A stretch of 64,000 nucleotides of DNA, from positions 31,619 through 95,618 of the forward strand of contig JBKECO010000004.1 of NCBI GenBank assembly GCA_047974745.1. The letters are read 5' to 3'. This stretch comes from JBKECO01 sp047974745. Lineage in GTDB: Bacteria > Bacillota > Clostridia > Lachnospirales > Lachnospiraceae. Both the position numbers and the translations under genes were made by a program. This document shows, piece after piece, positions 40,883-49,201 of the stretch; the stretch's first letter is position 1; the number at the start of each line of letters is the position of its first letter. Under the pieces are notes generated by a model. The model saw nothing but the letters and a program-made list of their open reading frames with translations. It was not told where the DNA came from and ran no database searches.

Positions 40883-43480
40883 TTAGGACTGCTTTGTATG
40901 CACTACATGCGCAAGCAGATGATCTTGTGATGCATCGATTTCTATTACATCTCCCATTTCAACTTTGTCTTCCAAAAGCAGTTTTGCCGACATTGTTTCA
41001 ACATGCTTTTGCAAAAATCTCTTCAAAGGTCTGGCACCATACACAGGGTCATATCCATTTTCAGTAATAAATGTTTTTGCATTGTCCGTCAGCTCAACTG
41101 TAACACCACGATCTTGCAGTCGATCATTTAGTTCTGCGATCATAAGTGTAATGATATTCGTTATATTTTCTTTCGTCAGCGGCTTGAACATGATGACTTC
41201 ATCCAGCCTATTCAAAAATTCAGGTCGGAAGTGATTTTTGAGATCCGCCATAACCGCTTCCTCGGCCTCTGGTCTGATAGTGCCATCTTTTTGGATTCCC
41301 TCGAGCAAGTAAGCTGACCCTAGATTCGAAGTCATGATGATTATTGTATTTTTAAAATCTACGGTCCTTCCCTGGGAGTCTGTGATCCGACCATCATCCA
41401 GAACCTGCAATAACACATTAAACACATCCGGGTGCGCCTTCTCGACCTCATCGAAAAGCACAACAGCATAGGGTTTTCTGCGAACAGCCTCTGTTAGCTG
41501 ACCGCCTTCATCATATCCTACATATCCAGGCGGAGCACCAATTAGTCTGGATACAGAATATTTCTCCATATACTCAGACATATCAATTCTTACAATATTA
41601 TTTTCATCATCAAAAAGTGAGGCAGCAAGTGCTTTCGCCAGCTCTGTTTTACCAACACCCGTGGGTCCCAGGAACAGAAATGAGCCAATTGGTTTACTAG
41701 GGTCTTTTATTCCAGCTTTGGAGCGCATGATGGCTTCTGTCACTTTGGTAACTCCATCATCTTGCCCGATTACTCTCTCATGCAGCTCCTCATCCAAATG
41801 AAGTGTTTTATTTCTTTCCCCTTCTGTAAGCTTTGCGACTGGAATTCCTGTCCATCTGGAAATAATTTTAGCGATTTCTTCTTCACTCACATTTTCGTGG
41901 ATCAGTGTCAGATCCCGTTCCTGCATTTTTCTTTCCTCGAATTCTAGCTGCTTTTCCAATTCCGGCAGCTTTCCATACTGAAGCTCAGCCGCCTTCTCCA
42001 GATCGTAATTCTGTTGTGCAAGCAGGACTTCATTTCTGGCATGTTCTAATTCTTCCCGCAGCTTTTGAATTTGTTCCACAGAATGCTTCTCGTTTTCCCA
42101 CTGTGCTTTTTTCACCGAAAATTCATCACGAAGATTTGCAAGCTCTTTCTGCAGGTTCGTCAGTCTTTCCTGACTAAGGTGATCTTTTTCTTTTTTCAAA
42201 GCAGTTTCTTCTATTTCTCTCTGCATGATATGTCGATTCATATCATCCAGTTCTGTTGGCATGGAATCCAGTTCCGTTTTAATCATAGCGCAGGCCTCAT
42301 CTACAAGGTCGATTGCTTTATCTGGCAAAAATCGATCCGATATGTAACGATTCGATAGAACTGCTGCCGATACAAGTGCCGCATCTGAAATCTGCACACC
42401 ATGAAAAACTTCATATCGTTCTTTTAACCCTCGCAATATGGATATTGTATCTTCTACTGTGGGCTCAGACACCATGACCGGCTGAAACCGTCTCTCCAGT
42501 GCCGCATCCTTTTCGATATATTTGCGATACTCATCAAGTGTCGTTGCACCGATACAGTGCAGCTCTCCTCTTGCAAGCATTGGCTTTAACATATTTCCGG
42601 CATCCATTGAGCCCTCCGACTTACCTGCGCCAACGATCGTATGCAGCTCATCAATAAACAAAATGATCTGTCCATCTGATTCTTTGACTTCATCCAGAAC
42701 GGCTTTCAGTCTCTCCTCGAACTCTCCTCTGTACTTTGCGCCTGCAACAAGTGCTCCCATGTCCAGAGCAAAAAGACGCTTCTCTTTTAATCCTTCAGGA
42801 ACATCACCTCTTACGATCCTTTGTGCCAATCCTTCCACGACTGCTGTTTTACCCACGCCTGGTTCACCGATCAGAACAGGGTTATTCTTTGTTTTTCTGG
42901 ATAGAATCCGGACTACATTTCTAATCTCCCCATCTCTGCCAATGACAGGATCAATTTTTTGTTCTCTTGCTCTTGCAACAAGATCATACGCATATTTATT
43001 TAATGTATCATAGGTTGCCTCTGGGTTGTCCGAGGTCACCTTCTGATTACCTCTGACGGTTGAAAGCGCCTGCAGAAATCTGTCTCTTGTAATTCCATAC
43101 TCCTTCAGTAACGTTGAAATAGTCTTATTTGCATGCTTAATAAGAGATAAAAACAAATGTTCAACGGAGACATAATCATCTCCCATAGTCTTTGCTTCAT
43201 CTTCTGCATGAATCAACACCTTATTCAGATTTGCGCCTACATAGATCTGACCACCGGAAACCTTAGTTCTATTCTCCAGATTACGAATTGCATTATTTAA
43301 AAAGTGATCCTTCTGAATCTCCATTTTTTCAATCATCTTTGGAATCAGACCGTCTGACTGCTGTAATAAAGCTACAAGCAGGTGCTCCTGTTCGAGCTCC
43401 TGATTTCCGTATTCATAGGCAAGTTTTTCACAATCATTGATTGCTTCTATTGATTTTTGAGTAAATTTATTGATATTCAT
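40883..43480 (-). CDS. clpB: ATP-dependent chaperone ClpB
   Basis: Disaggregase acting with DnaK on heat-damaged proteins. N domain repeats (residues 1-145), first AAA+ module with GEPGVGKTAVVEGLA, middle coiled-coil domain of about 120 residues (SMPTELDDMNR to the EEIAKIISRWTGIPV junction) which separates ClpB from ClpC/ClpA, second module with GPTGVGKTELAKALA and C-terminal domain. Start ATG 43480 with GGGAGG eight bases upstream; a GTG three codons earlier overlaps the ribosome site. Length 865. A CIRCE element overlaps its promoter, so HrcA regulation is expected. Confidence 0.97.
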   Translation of the reverse strand: MNINKFTQKSIEAINDCEKLAYEYGNQELEQEHLLVALLQQSDGLIPKMIEKMEIQKDHFLNNAIRNLENRTKVSGGQIYVGANLNKVLIHAEDEAKTMGDDYVSVEHLFLSLIKHANKTISTLLKEYGITRDRFLQALSTVRGNQKVTSDNPEATYDTLNKYAYDLVARAREQKIDPVIGRDGEIRNVVRILSRKTKNNPVLIGEPGVGKTAVVEGLAQRIVRGDVPEGLKEKRLFALDMGALVAGAKYRGEFEERLKAVLDEVKESDGQIILFIDELHTIVGAGKSEGSMDAGNMLKPMLARGELHCIGATTLDEYRKYIEKDAALERRFQPVMVSEPTVEDTISILRGLKERYEVFHGVQISDAALVSAAVLSNRYISDRFLPDKAIDLVDEACAMIKTELDSMPTELDDMNRHIMQREIEETALKKEKDHLSQERLTNLQKELANLRDEFSVKKAQWENEKHSVEQIQKLREELEHARNEVLLAQQNYDLEKAAELQYGKLPELEKQLEFEERKMQERDLTLIHENVSEEEIAKIISRWTGIPVAKLTEGERNKTLHLDEELHERVIGQDDGVTKVTEAIMRSKAGIKDPSKPIGSFLFLGPTGVGKTELAKALAASLFDDENNIVRIDMSEYMEKYSVSRLIGAPPGYVGYDEGGQLTEAVRRKPYAVVLFDEVEKAHPDVFNVLLQVLDDGRITDSQGRTVDFKNTIIIMTSNLGSAYLLEGIQKDGTIRPEAEEAVMADLKNHFRPEFLNRLDEVIMFKPLTKENITNIITLMIAELNDRLQDRGVTVELTDNAKTFITENGYDPVYGARPLKRFLQKHVETMSAKLLLEDKVEMGDVIEIDASQDHLLAHVVHTKQS

Positions 43481-43525
43481 GAACAACACCTCCCTTAGGT
43501 ATAGAATATCACATCTTTTATCTAA

Positions 43526-43554
43526 AATGTATCACCTATTGTTAGCACTGTCAA
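43526..43554 (-). promoter_or_regulatory. Sigma-A promoter of clpB
   Basis: On the minus strand TTGACA (43554-43549), 17-base spacer, TACATT (43531-43526). The -35 box lies inside the CIRCE spacer. Confidence 0.85.
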
Positions 43555-43568
43555 GTGTCGAGTGCTAA
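43542..43568. promoter_or_regulatory. CIRCE operator (HrcA binding site)
   Basis: TTAGCACTG-N9-GAGTGCTAA on the plus strand, 8 of 9 positions matching the consensus inverted repeat in the left arm and 9 of 9 in the right arm. Positioned on the clpB promoter. Confidence 0.9.
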
Positions 43569-43621
43569 TTCTTTTTCTGAGTTTTGTTCTTGCCTTAACT
43601 TCCAGAAATTTTAAATTTAAA

Positions 43622-43656
43622 GGCCATGCAAATGATTTATTGTCATTTACACGGCC
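43622..43656 (-). terminator. Hairpin between the nitroreductase and clpB genes
   Basis: GGCCATGCAAATGA (43622-43635) and TCATTTACACGGCC (43643-43656) pair with two G-U positions around a 7-base loop. On the minus strand TTTAAATTT follows, so weak termination of the nitroreductase transcript is possible. The rest of 43569-43812 holds a second small hairpin GCCAGA/TCTGGC (about 43780-43797) and no convincing gene. Confidence 0.55.
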
Positions 43657-43812
43657 TCTTACATTATTTTCATTAAGTCCAAATGCATTCAGGATCTTTT
43701 TCTGGTTAGCAGTAACAGCATAAGCATGAAACAGCAAACGCTGTGACATACTTTCGAATCCTATTCTCATCTAAATGCCAGATTTTAGTCTGGCTTTTTC
43801 TTATTGCTGAAC

Positions 43813-44331
43813 TTAATACTGTTCTCTATGAACTATTTCTTCCAGATCTTTCCTGTCTATAAAACGATTGGTCTGCTGAGTCGTTGTATCTGATGCGTAG
43901 CCAAGTGCCAGGATCGATATCGGTTCAATACCCTTTGGTAGGGAGAACTCCGTGCGAAGCTTCTCCGGATCGAAATAATTAATGCATACCGATCCCAATC
44001 CGATATCTGTAGCCTGAAGCATCATATGGTCAATTGCAATTCCTGCATCTTCCTCTCCCGATGCTTTTTTATCATAACTCCTTGTCCAATTCTTCTTTGT
44101 ATCAAGACAAACGATAACTGCACAGGGTGCATCATAAATATTTGATGTTTTGCTGACTCTGGCAAGTCCTGATTCTGATGTAATCACCAAAAAATGAAGC
44201 GGTTGAATATTCGCGGCTGAGGGTGCAATTCTGGCTGCGTCAAGTACCATATCCAGTTTGTTTTTTTCGACGGGCCTGTCTAAATATCCCCGAACAGAAT
44301 ATCTCTTTTTGATCAAAGTTGCAAAATCCAT
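43813..44331 (-). CDS. Nitroreductase family protein
   Basis: FMN-dependent NAD(P)H oxidoreductase fold. KKRYSVRGYLDRPVEKNKL at the N-terminus (FMN phosphate/Arg contact), AARIAPSAANIQPLHFLVIT in the centre, GIAIDHMMLQATDIGLGSVCI and the C-terminal ILALGYAS are the family blocks. Length 172 places it in the short nitroreductase group. AAGGATG precedes the ATG. It has no evident partner gene; substrate unknown. Confidence 0.88.
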   Translation of the reverse strand: MDFATLIKKRYSVRGYLDRPVEKNKLDMVLDAARIAPSAANIQPLHFLVITSESGLARVSKTSNIYDAPCAVIVCLDTKKNWTRSYDKKASGEEDAGIAIDHMMLQATDIGLGSVCINYFDPEKLRTEFSLPKGIEPISILALGYASDTTTQQTNRFIDRKDLEEIVHREQY

Positions 44332-44401
44332 ATTTCATCATCCTTCCTATTACTAATAATTGATTACTCATAACTCATTACCAAAATTGATTACATTTTC
44401 G

Positions 44402-45766
44402 TTATTCATATTCATCCAAGTAGGTTTGGGCAGTCTGTGCCCTTCTTGTTCCTGGGTAGTTCGTCACCATCATCTGATAATATGGAATTGCACTCTCGAT
44501 ATCCCCGCTGCTGCGATATGCCTGTGCGAGATAATAGACCGCATTTCCATCCTCATATGTATCATCGATCAAAATGACTGCATTCAGTTTCTCAATAGCA
44601 GTTGCATAATCCTGCTGGTTGTATGCCTGGTAACCTTCGTCATAAGTTACCGCAAGATACTGCTCATTCACCTGAGCATTGATCGCATCATACAAAGGTT
44701 GCGCATCTGTGCTCAACTCCTCTCGGACCACCTGATCCAAGCTGGATTTTGCTGTCTCTAGATCCCCGTTTACAGAAGCCGAATAGGCTGCCATCAACAT
44801 CTCATAGGATTGAACGACTGACTGCTGATTGCTGCTGTTTCCTTCCGCTTCATCCACCTGTGCCTGAAGAGATGCCACTTGTTCCTCCAGAGCTGAGATT
44901 GTCTGCTCCTTTGTTGAAATCGTGTCATTTGCAGCCTTTAGCTGTACATTTGCTGCGCTGATCGCATTCTGTCTCGTATTAGGTACGATTAAAAAAACGG
45001 TTATTGCAATACCAAGCGCCAATCCGATCACGATATTGATGATCGTCTGGACCGGTGTGAAATCTTTAAAATGAGCGGGCATTATAATGGTATCATTTCC
45101 ACTTTGGTAGGAAATCAGATCATCCTTTGGCTGCTTTTTCGGATTGCTCTCTCTGATTCTTGTATTTGCCTCTTTCTGATACCGCATAGTCGTTGTATTA
45201 TTTGCATCGATCTTTGCAGCGGTATGAAGCGCTTTCTTAGCCTGTTCGAATTTTCCGTTCTGAATATAGAGTAATGCCAGAAGCTGATAGGCTTTCACAA
45301 GCTTAGGATTCAATGAAATCACTTTCTTGAGCTGGATCAGTGCCAGGTCATAGCTGCCTTGTCTGCAGTATAATAAAGCCTGATTATATTTTTTTATCGT
45401 CTGATTCAGTGTATCGAGCTGAGTGGATTTGCTGTTTACCTCATTCAGAAATTTCGCTGCCGGATTTTTTTTGGGTTGAAAATGTTTGCTGATGACCCAT
45501 TCTCTTAACGCTGATACCGTCTCACCCATTTCAAAATACACAAGCCCCAACAGATTTCTCGCCTGTGTATTCACCTTATTCAGTTCCAGACTTTTCTTCA
45601 GGCTTTCGACGGCACCTGAGAGATCTCTTACATTGGCACGCTCTAACCCCTCATTATAAAACCGATTCGACATCCTGACTATTTGTTTATATATTTTGAC
45701 GTCTGCCCCACAATTCGCGCAGATTTGCGCTTTGTCCAGCTGGGCTCCGCAATGGTAACACTCCAT
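44402..45766 (-). CDS. Zinc-ribbon, TPR-repeat, single-pass membrane protein
   Basis: N-terminal zinc ribbon CYHCGAQLDKAQICANCG (Cys3, 6, 16, 19), then tetratricopeptide-like repeats to about residue 200, a membrane helix around 243-262 (TIINIVIGLALGIAITVFLIV), a coiled coil (270-305), and further TPR-like repeats to the end, including VYYLAQAYRSSGDIESAIPYY as in YbgF/BamD-type repeats. The arrangement suggests cytoplasmic ribbon and TPRs and an extracytoplasmic C-terminal TPR module. Length 454. Stands 20 bases after a 48-codon gene with a shared promoter. Function unknown; I suspect an envelope-associated scaffold. Confidence 0.8.
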   Translation of the reverse strand: MECYHCGAQLDKAQICANCGADVKIYKQIVRMSNRFYNEGLERANVRDLSGAVESLKKSLELNKVNTQARNLLGLVYFEMGETVSALREWVISKHFQPKKNPAAKFLNEVNSKSTQLDTLNQTIKKYNQALLYCRQGSYDLALIQLKKVISLNPKLVKAYQLLALLYIQNGKFEQAKKALHTAAKIDANNTTTMRYQKEANTRIRESNPKKQPKDDLISYQSGNDTIIMPAHFKDFTPVQTIINIVIGLALGIAITVFLIVPNTRQNAISAANVQLKAANDTISTKEQTISALEEQVASLQAQVDEAEGNSSNQQSVVQSYEMLMAAYSASVNGDLETAKSSLDQVVREELSTDAQPLYDAINAQVNEQYLAVTYDEGYQAYNQQDYATAIEKLNAVILIDDTYEDGNAVYYLAQAYRSSGDIESAIPYYQMMVTNYPGTRRAQTAQTYLDEYE

Positions 45767-45786
45767 AATTCACCTCAGTTCTGTCC

Positions 45787-45933
45787 TTAGTTCTGATTCT
45801 GCTGTACCTCTTTCATGATTTCCACCAGAATATCCGTCATATCTGTCAGTTCACGACTATAAATTGCATCTTCCGCATCTTCCACTTCAAGACTCGGCTC
45901 AAACTTTTTAATTTCTTCATCAAAATCAATCAT
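45787..45933 (-). CDS. Small acidic protein (48 residues) upstream of the TPR gene
   Basis: The frame MIDFDEEIKKFEPSLEVEDA continues to a TAA at 45789-45787. It has an ideal GGGAGGACC ribosome site before ATG 45933-45931, a good promoter 45 bases upstream, and lies 20 bases before the TPR gene. Composition is very acidic (about a third Asp/Glu) with predicted helix and no membrane segment. Unknown function; a partner of the TPR protein is plausible from the operon. Confidence 0.72.
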   Translation of the reverse strand: MIDFDEEIKKFEPSLEVEDAEDAIYSRELTDMTDILVEIMKEVQQNQN

Positions 45934-45977
45934 TATGTGGTCCTCCCTGCTTTTCTATTCAGGTGCTATTTAATTTA

Positions 45978-46005
45978 ATTATAAACCTGTGAACTGTGAA
46001 TGCAA
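45978..46005 (-). promoter_or_regulatory. Promoter of the small acidic protein/TPR operon
   Basis: On the minus strand TTGCAT (46005-46000), 16-base spacer, TATAAT (45983-45978). Confidence 0.75.
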
Positions 46006-46037
46006 GTGTTTCATAGATTTATCACATTTATTTTCCA

Positions 46038-48686
46038 CTAAGACATTGATGTCAGCTGTGATATCACCTGTTCCATCATCTGCTCATACTTTGCAAGCTT
46101 CTCTTTTTCCTCAGCTACCTTTTCTTCCGGTGCTTTACTCAGGAAACGTTCATTGGAAAGCATGCCTTTGGATCGTTGCAGCTCTTTGGCAAGATGGTCT
46201 CGTTCCTTTTCCAGTCTTTCTTTTTCCTTCTCAAGATCAACGAGATCTGACAACGGAATATATACCACTGCATCTGGAATAACGATGGATACTGCATCCT
46301 CTGCAATTCCCAGTGTATCAGATTGAACCGTGACGGATGCCGCACCCATGAGGGGAGCATACATATCTTTTTGAGATGAGAAGATCGTTCGGATCTCCTC
46401 ATTTTCTGATACCAGATACACAGCCGCCTTTCTCGAAGGTGGCACCTCCATCTCATTTCTGCGAAGCCGTACGCTTTTAACCAGTTCCATGCAGCGTTCG
46501 ATCATGGCAGTCTCTGTCTCATAATTCCACTCCTCCTTGAAAATGGGCCAATCTGATATCATGATGGACTCCGCTTCTGGGTGAAGGGTCAGATAGATTT
46601 CTTCCGTTAAAAATGGCATAAATGGATGCAGCATTTTCAGTGCATTTGTCAGTACTGTTTTTAGAGTCCAAAAAGCAGTATTCGCCTCTTTTGGATGCTC
46701 TTTGCTCTGATAGGTGCGTCTTTTTGCCATCTCAATATACCAGTCGCAAAACTCATCCCAGATAAAATCATAGACCTTTTGAACTGCGATACCCATTTCA
46801 TATTTGTTCATATTTTCTGTCATGTCTTTTGCCAGCTGATTGACTCTGGAGAGGATCCATCGATCTTCCATCAAAAGTTCTGTCTCTTCTGGCTGGCGGA
46901 TCTCACTGTCTCCAATATTCATCATAATGAATCGGGATGCATTCCATACCTTATTTGCAAAATTACGGCTTGACTCGACTTTTTCCCAGTAAAAGCGCAT
47001 ATCGTTACCAGGTGAATTCCCAGTTACGAGGCTCAGACGCAGTGCATCCGCTCCATATTTATCAATGACTTCCAATGGATCAATTCCATTACCAAGGGAT
47101 TTACTCATCTTACGGCCTTCTGAATCACGGATGAGACCATGGAAGAGTACGGTATTGAAAGGCGCTTCACCCAACTGCTCGTATCCCGAAAAAATCATAC
47201 GAATGACCCAGAAGAAAATAATATCATAGCCTGTCACAAGAACGTCATTTGGATAAAAATAATCCAGATCTGCTGTTTTTTCCGGCCAGCCCAGTGTGGA
47301 AAAAGGCCAGAGTGCAGAGGAGAACCAGGTATCTAGTGTGTCCGGATCCTGTTCAAATCTCTCTGACCCACAATTCTGGCAGACATCCGGACTTTCTTTG
47401 GCAATAACCATCGTCTTGCACTCTTTGCAATAGTATGCCGGTATTCTATGTCCCCACCAGAGCTGCCTTGAGATGCACCAGTCTCTGATATTGTCCGTCC
47501 AGTTAAAATAGGTCTTTTCCATTCGTTTGGGGATCAGTGTGATCTCACCATTCTTCACCCCTTCTATCGCCGGCTTAATCAATTCCTCCATGCGAACGAA
47601 CCACTGCTGTTTGATCATTGGCTCTACTACGGTTTTACAACGATCATGTGTCCCCACATTGTGTGCATGTGGTTCTATTTTTACAAGATAGCCTTTCTCA
47701 TCTAATTCCTCCACCAACAGCTTTCTGCATTCATAGCGATCCAAGCCGCAATAGCTTCCTGCCTGTTCATTCATTGTTGCATCATCATTCATAACAATGA
47801 TTTCGGGCAGATTGTGGCGCAGACCCACTTCAAAATCATTCGGATCGTGTGCCGGCGTGATCTTTACACAACCAGTTCCGAATTCCGAATCTACATAAAA
47901 ATCTGCGATGACAGGAATTTTTCGCCCTGCAATGGGCAGGATCAGTTCTTTTCCAATCAGATCCTGATATCTTTCATCCTCTGGATTGACAGCAACTGCC
48001 GTATCACCGAACATGGTCTCTGGTCTAGTTGTCGCAATTTCAACGAATCTTCCTTCCTCCCCATCTACCGGATATCGGATATGCCAGAAATTACCCTCAT
48101 GCTCTTCATGTTCCACTTCCGCATCAGAAATAGATGTTCCACATACCGGACACCAGTTGATAATCTTCGCACCTTTATAAATATACCCTTTTTCATATAA
48201 TTTGATAAATACTTCAAGTACGGCATTTGAGCATCCTTCATCCATTGTGAAACGCTCTCTTTCCCAATCCGCTGAGCTGCCAAGTCGTTTGAGCTGATTG
48301 ATGATTCTTCCGCCATATTCTTCTTTCCACTCCCAGCATTTTTCGAGAAATCCTTCTCTGCCCAAATCATCCTTATCGATGCCCTGCTCTCTTAGTGCTT
48401 CAATTACCTTGACTTCAGTTGCAATGGCTGCGTGATCTGTTCCTGGCTGCCAGAGAGCCTCAAAGCCCTGCATTCTTTTAAATCGGATCAAAATATCCTG
48501 CATCGTATTATCAAGGGCATGTCCCATATGGAGCTGTCCGGTAATATTTGGCGGCGGCATTACGATTGTAAATGGCTTTTTCCTGCTATTTGGATTCGCT
48601 TTAAAATAGCCTCGCTCCTCCCATTGCTGGTACAACTTCTTCTCGATCCCATGTGGATCATATGTTTTCTCTAGTTCTTTCGTCAT
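46038..48686 (-). CDS. valS: Valyl-tRNA synthetase
   Basis: Class I aminoacyl-tRNA synthetase. HIGH motif is in PPPNITGQLHMGHAL near 42-56, KMSKS in GRKMSKSLGNG, the editing domain lies between, and the C-terminal coiled coil (VDLEKEKERLEKERDHLAKEL) typical of ValRS is present. Length 882. AAAGGATGAAAT precedes the ATG. Expression is controlled by a T-box leader directly upstream. Confidence 0.97.
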   Translation of the reverse strand: MTKELEKTYDPHGIEKKLYQQWEERGYFKANPNSRKKPFTIVMPPPNITGQLHMGHALDNTMQDILIRFKRMQGFEALWQPGTDHAAIATEVKVIEALREQGIDKDDLGREGFLEKCWEWKEEYGGRIINQLKRLGSSADWERERFTMDEGCSNAVLEVFIKLYEKGYIYKGAKIINWCPVCGTSISDAEVEHEEHEGNFWHIRYPVDGEEGRFVEIATTRPETMFGDTAVAVNPEDERYQDLIGKELILPIAGRKIPVIADFYVDSEFGTGCVKITPAHDPNDFEVGLRHNLPEIIVMNDDATMNEQAGSYCGLDRYECRKLLVEELDEKGYLVKIEPHAHNVGTHDRCKTVVEPMIKQQWFVRMEELIKPAIEGVKNGEITLIPKRMEKTYFNWTDNIRDWCISRQLWWGHRIPAYYCKECKTMVIAKESPDVCQNCGSERFEQDPDTLDTWFSSALWPFSTLGWPEKTADLDYFYPNDVLVTGYDIIFFWVIRMIFSGYEQLGEAPFNTVLFHGLIRDSEGRKMSKSLGNGIDPLEVIDKYGADALRLSLVTGNSPGNDMRFYWEKVESSRNFANKVWNASRFIMMNIGDSEIRQPEETELLMEDRWILSRVNQLAKDMTENMNKYEMGIAVQKVYDFIWDEFCDWYIEMAKRRTYQSKEHPKEANTAFWTLKTVLTNALKMLHPFMPFLTEEIYLTLHPEAESIMISDWPIFKEEWNYETETAMIERCMELVKSVRLRRNEMEVPPSRKAAVYLVSENEEIRTIFSSQKDMYAPLMGAASVTVQSDTLGIAEDAVSIVIPDAVVYIPLSDLVDLEKEKERLEKERDHLAKELQRSKGMLSNERFLSKAPEEKVAEEKEKLAKYEQMMEQVISQLTSMS

Positions 48687-48844
48687 ATTTCATCCTTTCC
48701 ATTGATGTTTAGATCTATAAAAATGCTTTTTCTTTATTTGAGCGAACTACTTCTTCATCTATGTCTTTCCAACGCTCCAAAATGCTAGAGCATCCTCGCA
48801 GCGCGTTTTATTATCTTATAGGAGTACTTTCCTATGATATAATA

Positions 48845-49120
48845 AACGCCCTTGAAAGCTATTGCTAACAAGGGCGTTCATCACGCGGTACCACCTTGAT
48901 TCACTGAATTAATTACAACTCCAGTCTCAGCATATTTAACGGAATGACCCGTGATGACCTATTTACAGAAAGAGTATATTCCATTCTGCTCTTTAGTCCT
49001 CCAGTTCAAAAGCTACCTTCGGGATATCAGGGAACAAGTCGTCTTTCAGCAATTTGATGACTTTCTCTGGGATTTAATATCCGTACTCCTCTTTTTCATA
49101 ACCTTTTTCATTTGAATATC
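48845..49120 (-). promoter_or_regulatory. T-box riboswitch of valS
   Basis: The T-box AAGGTGGTACCGCG is at 48897-48884. It is followed by the terminator stem AACGCCCTTG (48878-48869) with CAAGGGCGTT (48854-48845) and a T-rich tail. Upstream lies a structured Stem I region (CAGAGAAAG, paired GGATAT/ATATCC). Uncharged tRNA would stabilise the antiterminator and allow valS transcription. A GTA triplet at 49016-49014 is a candidate valine specifier but I could not fold Stem I confidently. Confidence 0.93.
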
Positions 49121-49201
49121 GTTATACTACGTGTTTTCCACATAAATGTCAAGAAATCTCATTTTATGTTATGTATTTTCTCTCATTCCATGTTGTGTAT
49201 T

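Noticed and set aside
43522..43770. Minus-strand frame of 82 codons before clpB
   Set aside because: It reads through the clpB promoter, the CIRCE element and a terminator-like hairpin, and has no ribosome site.
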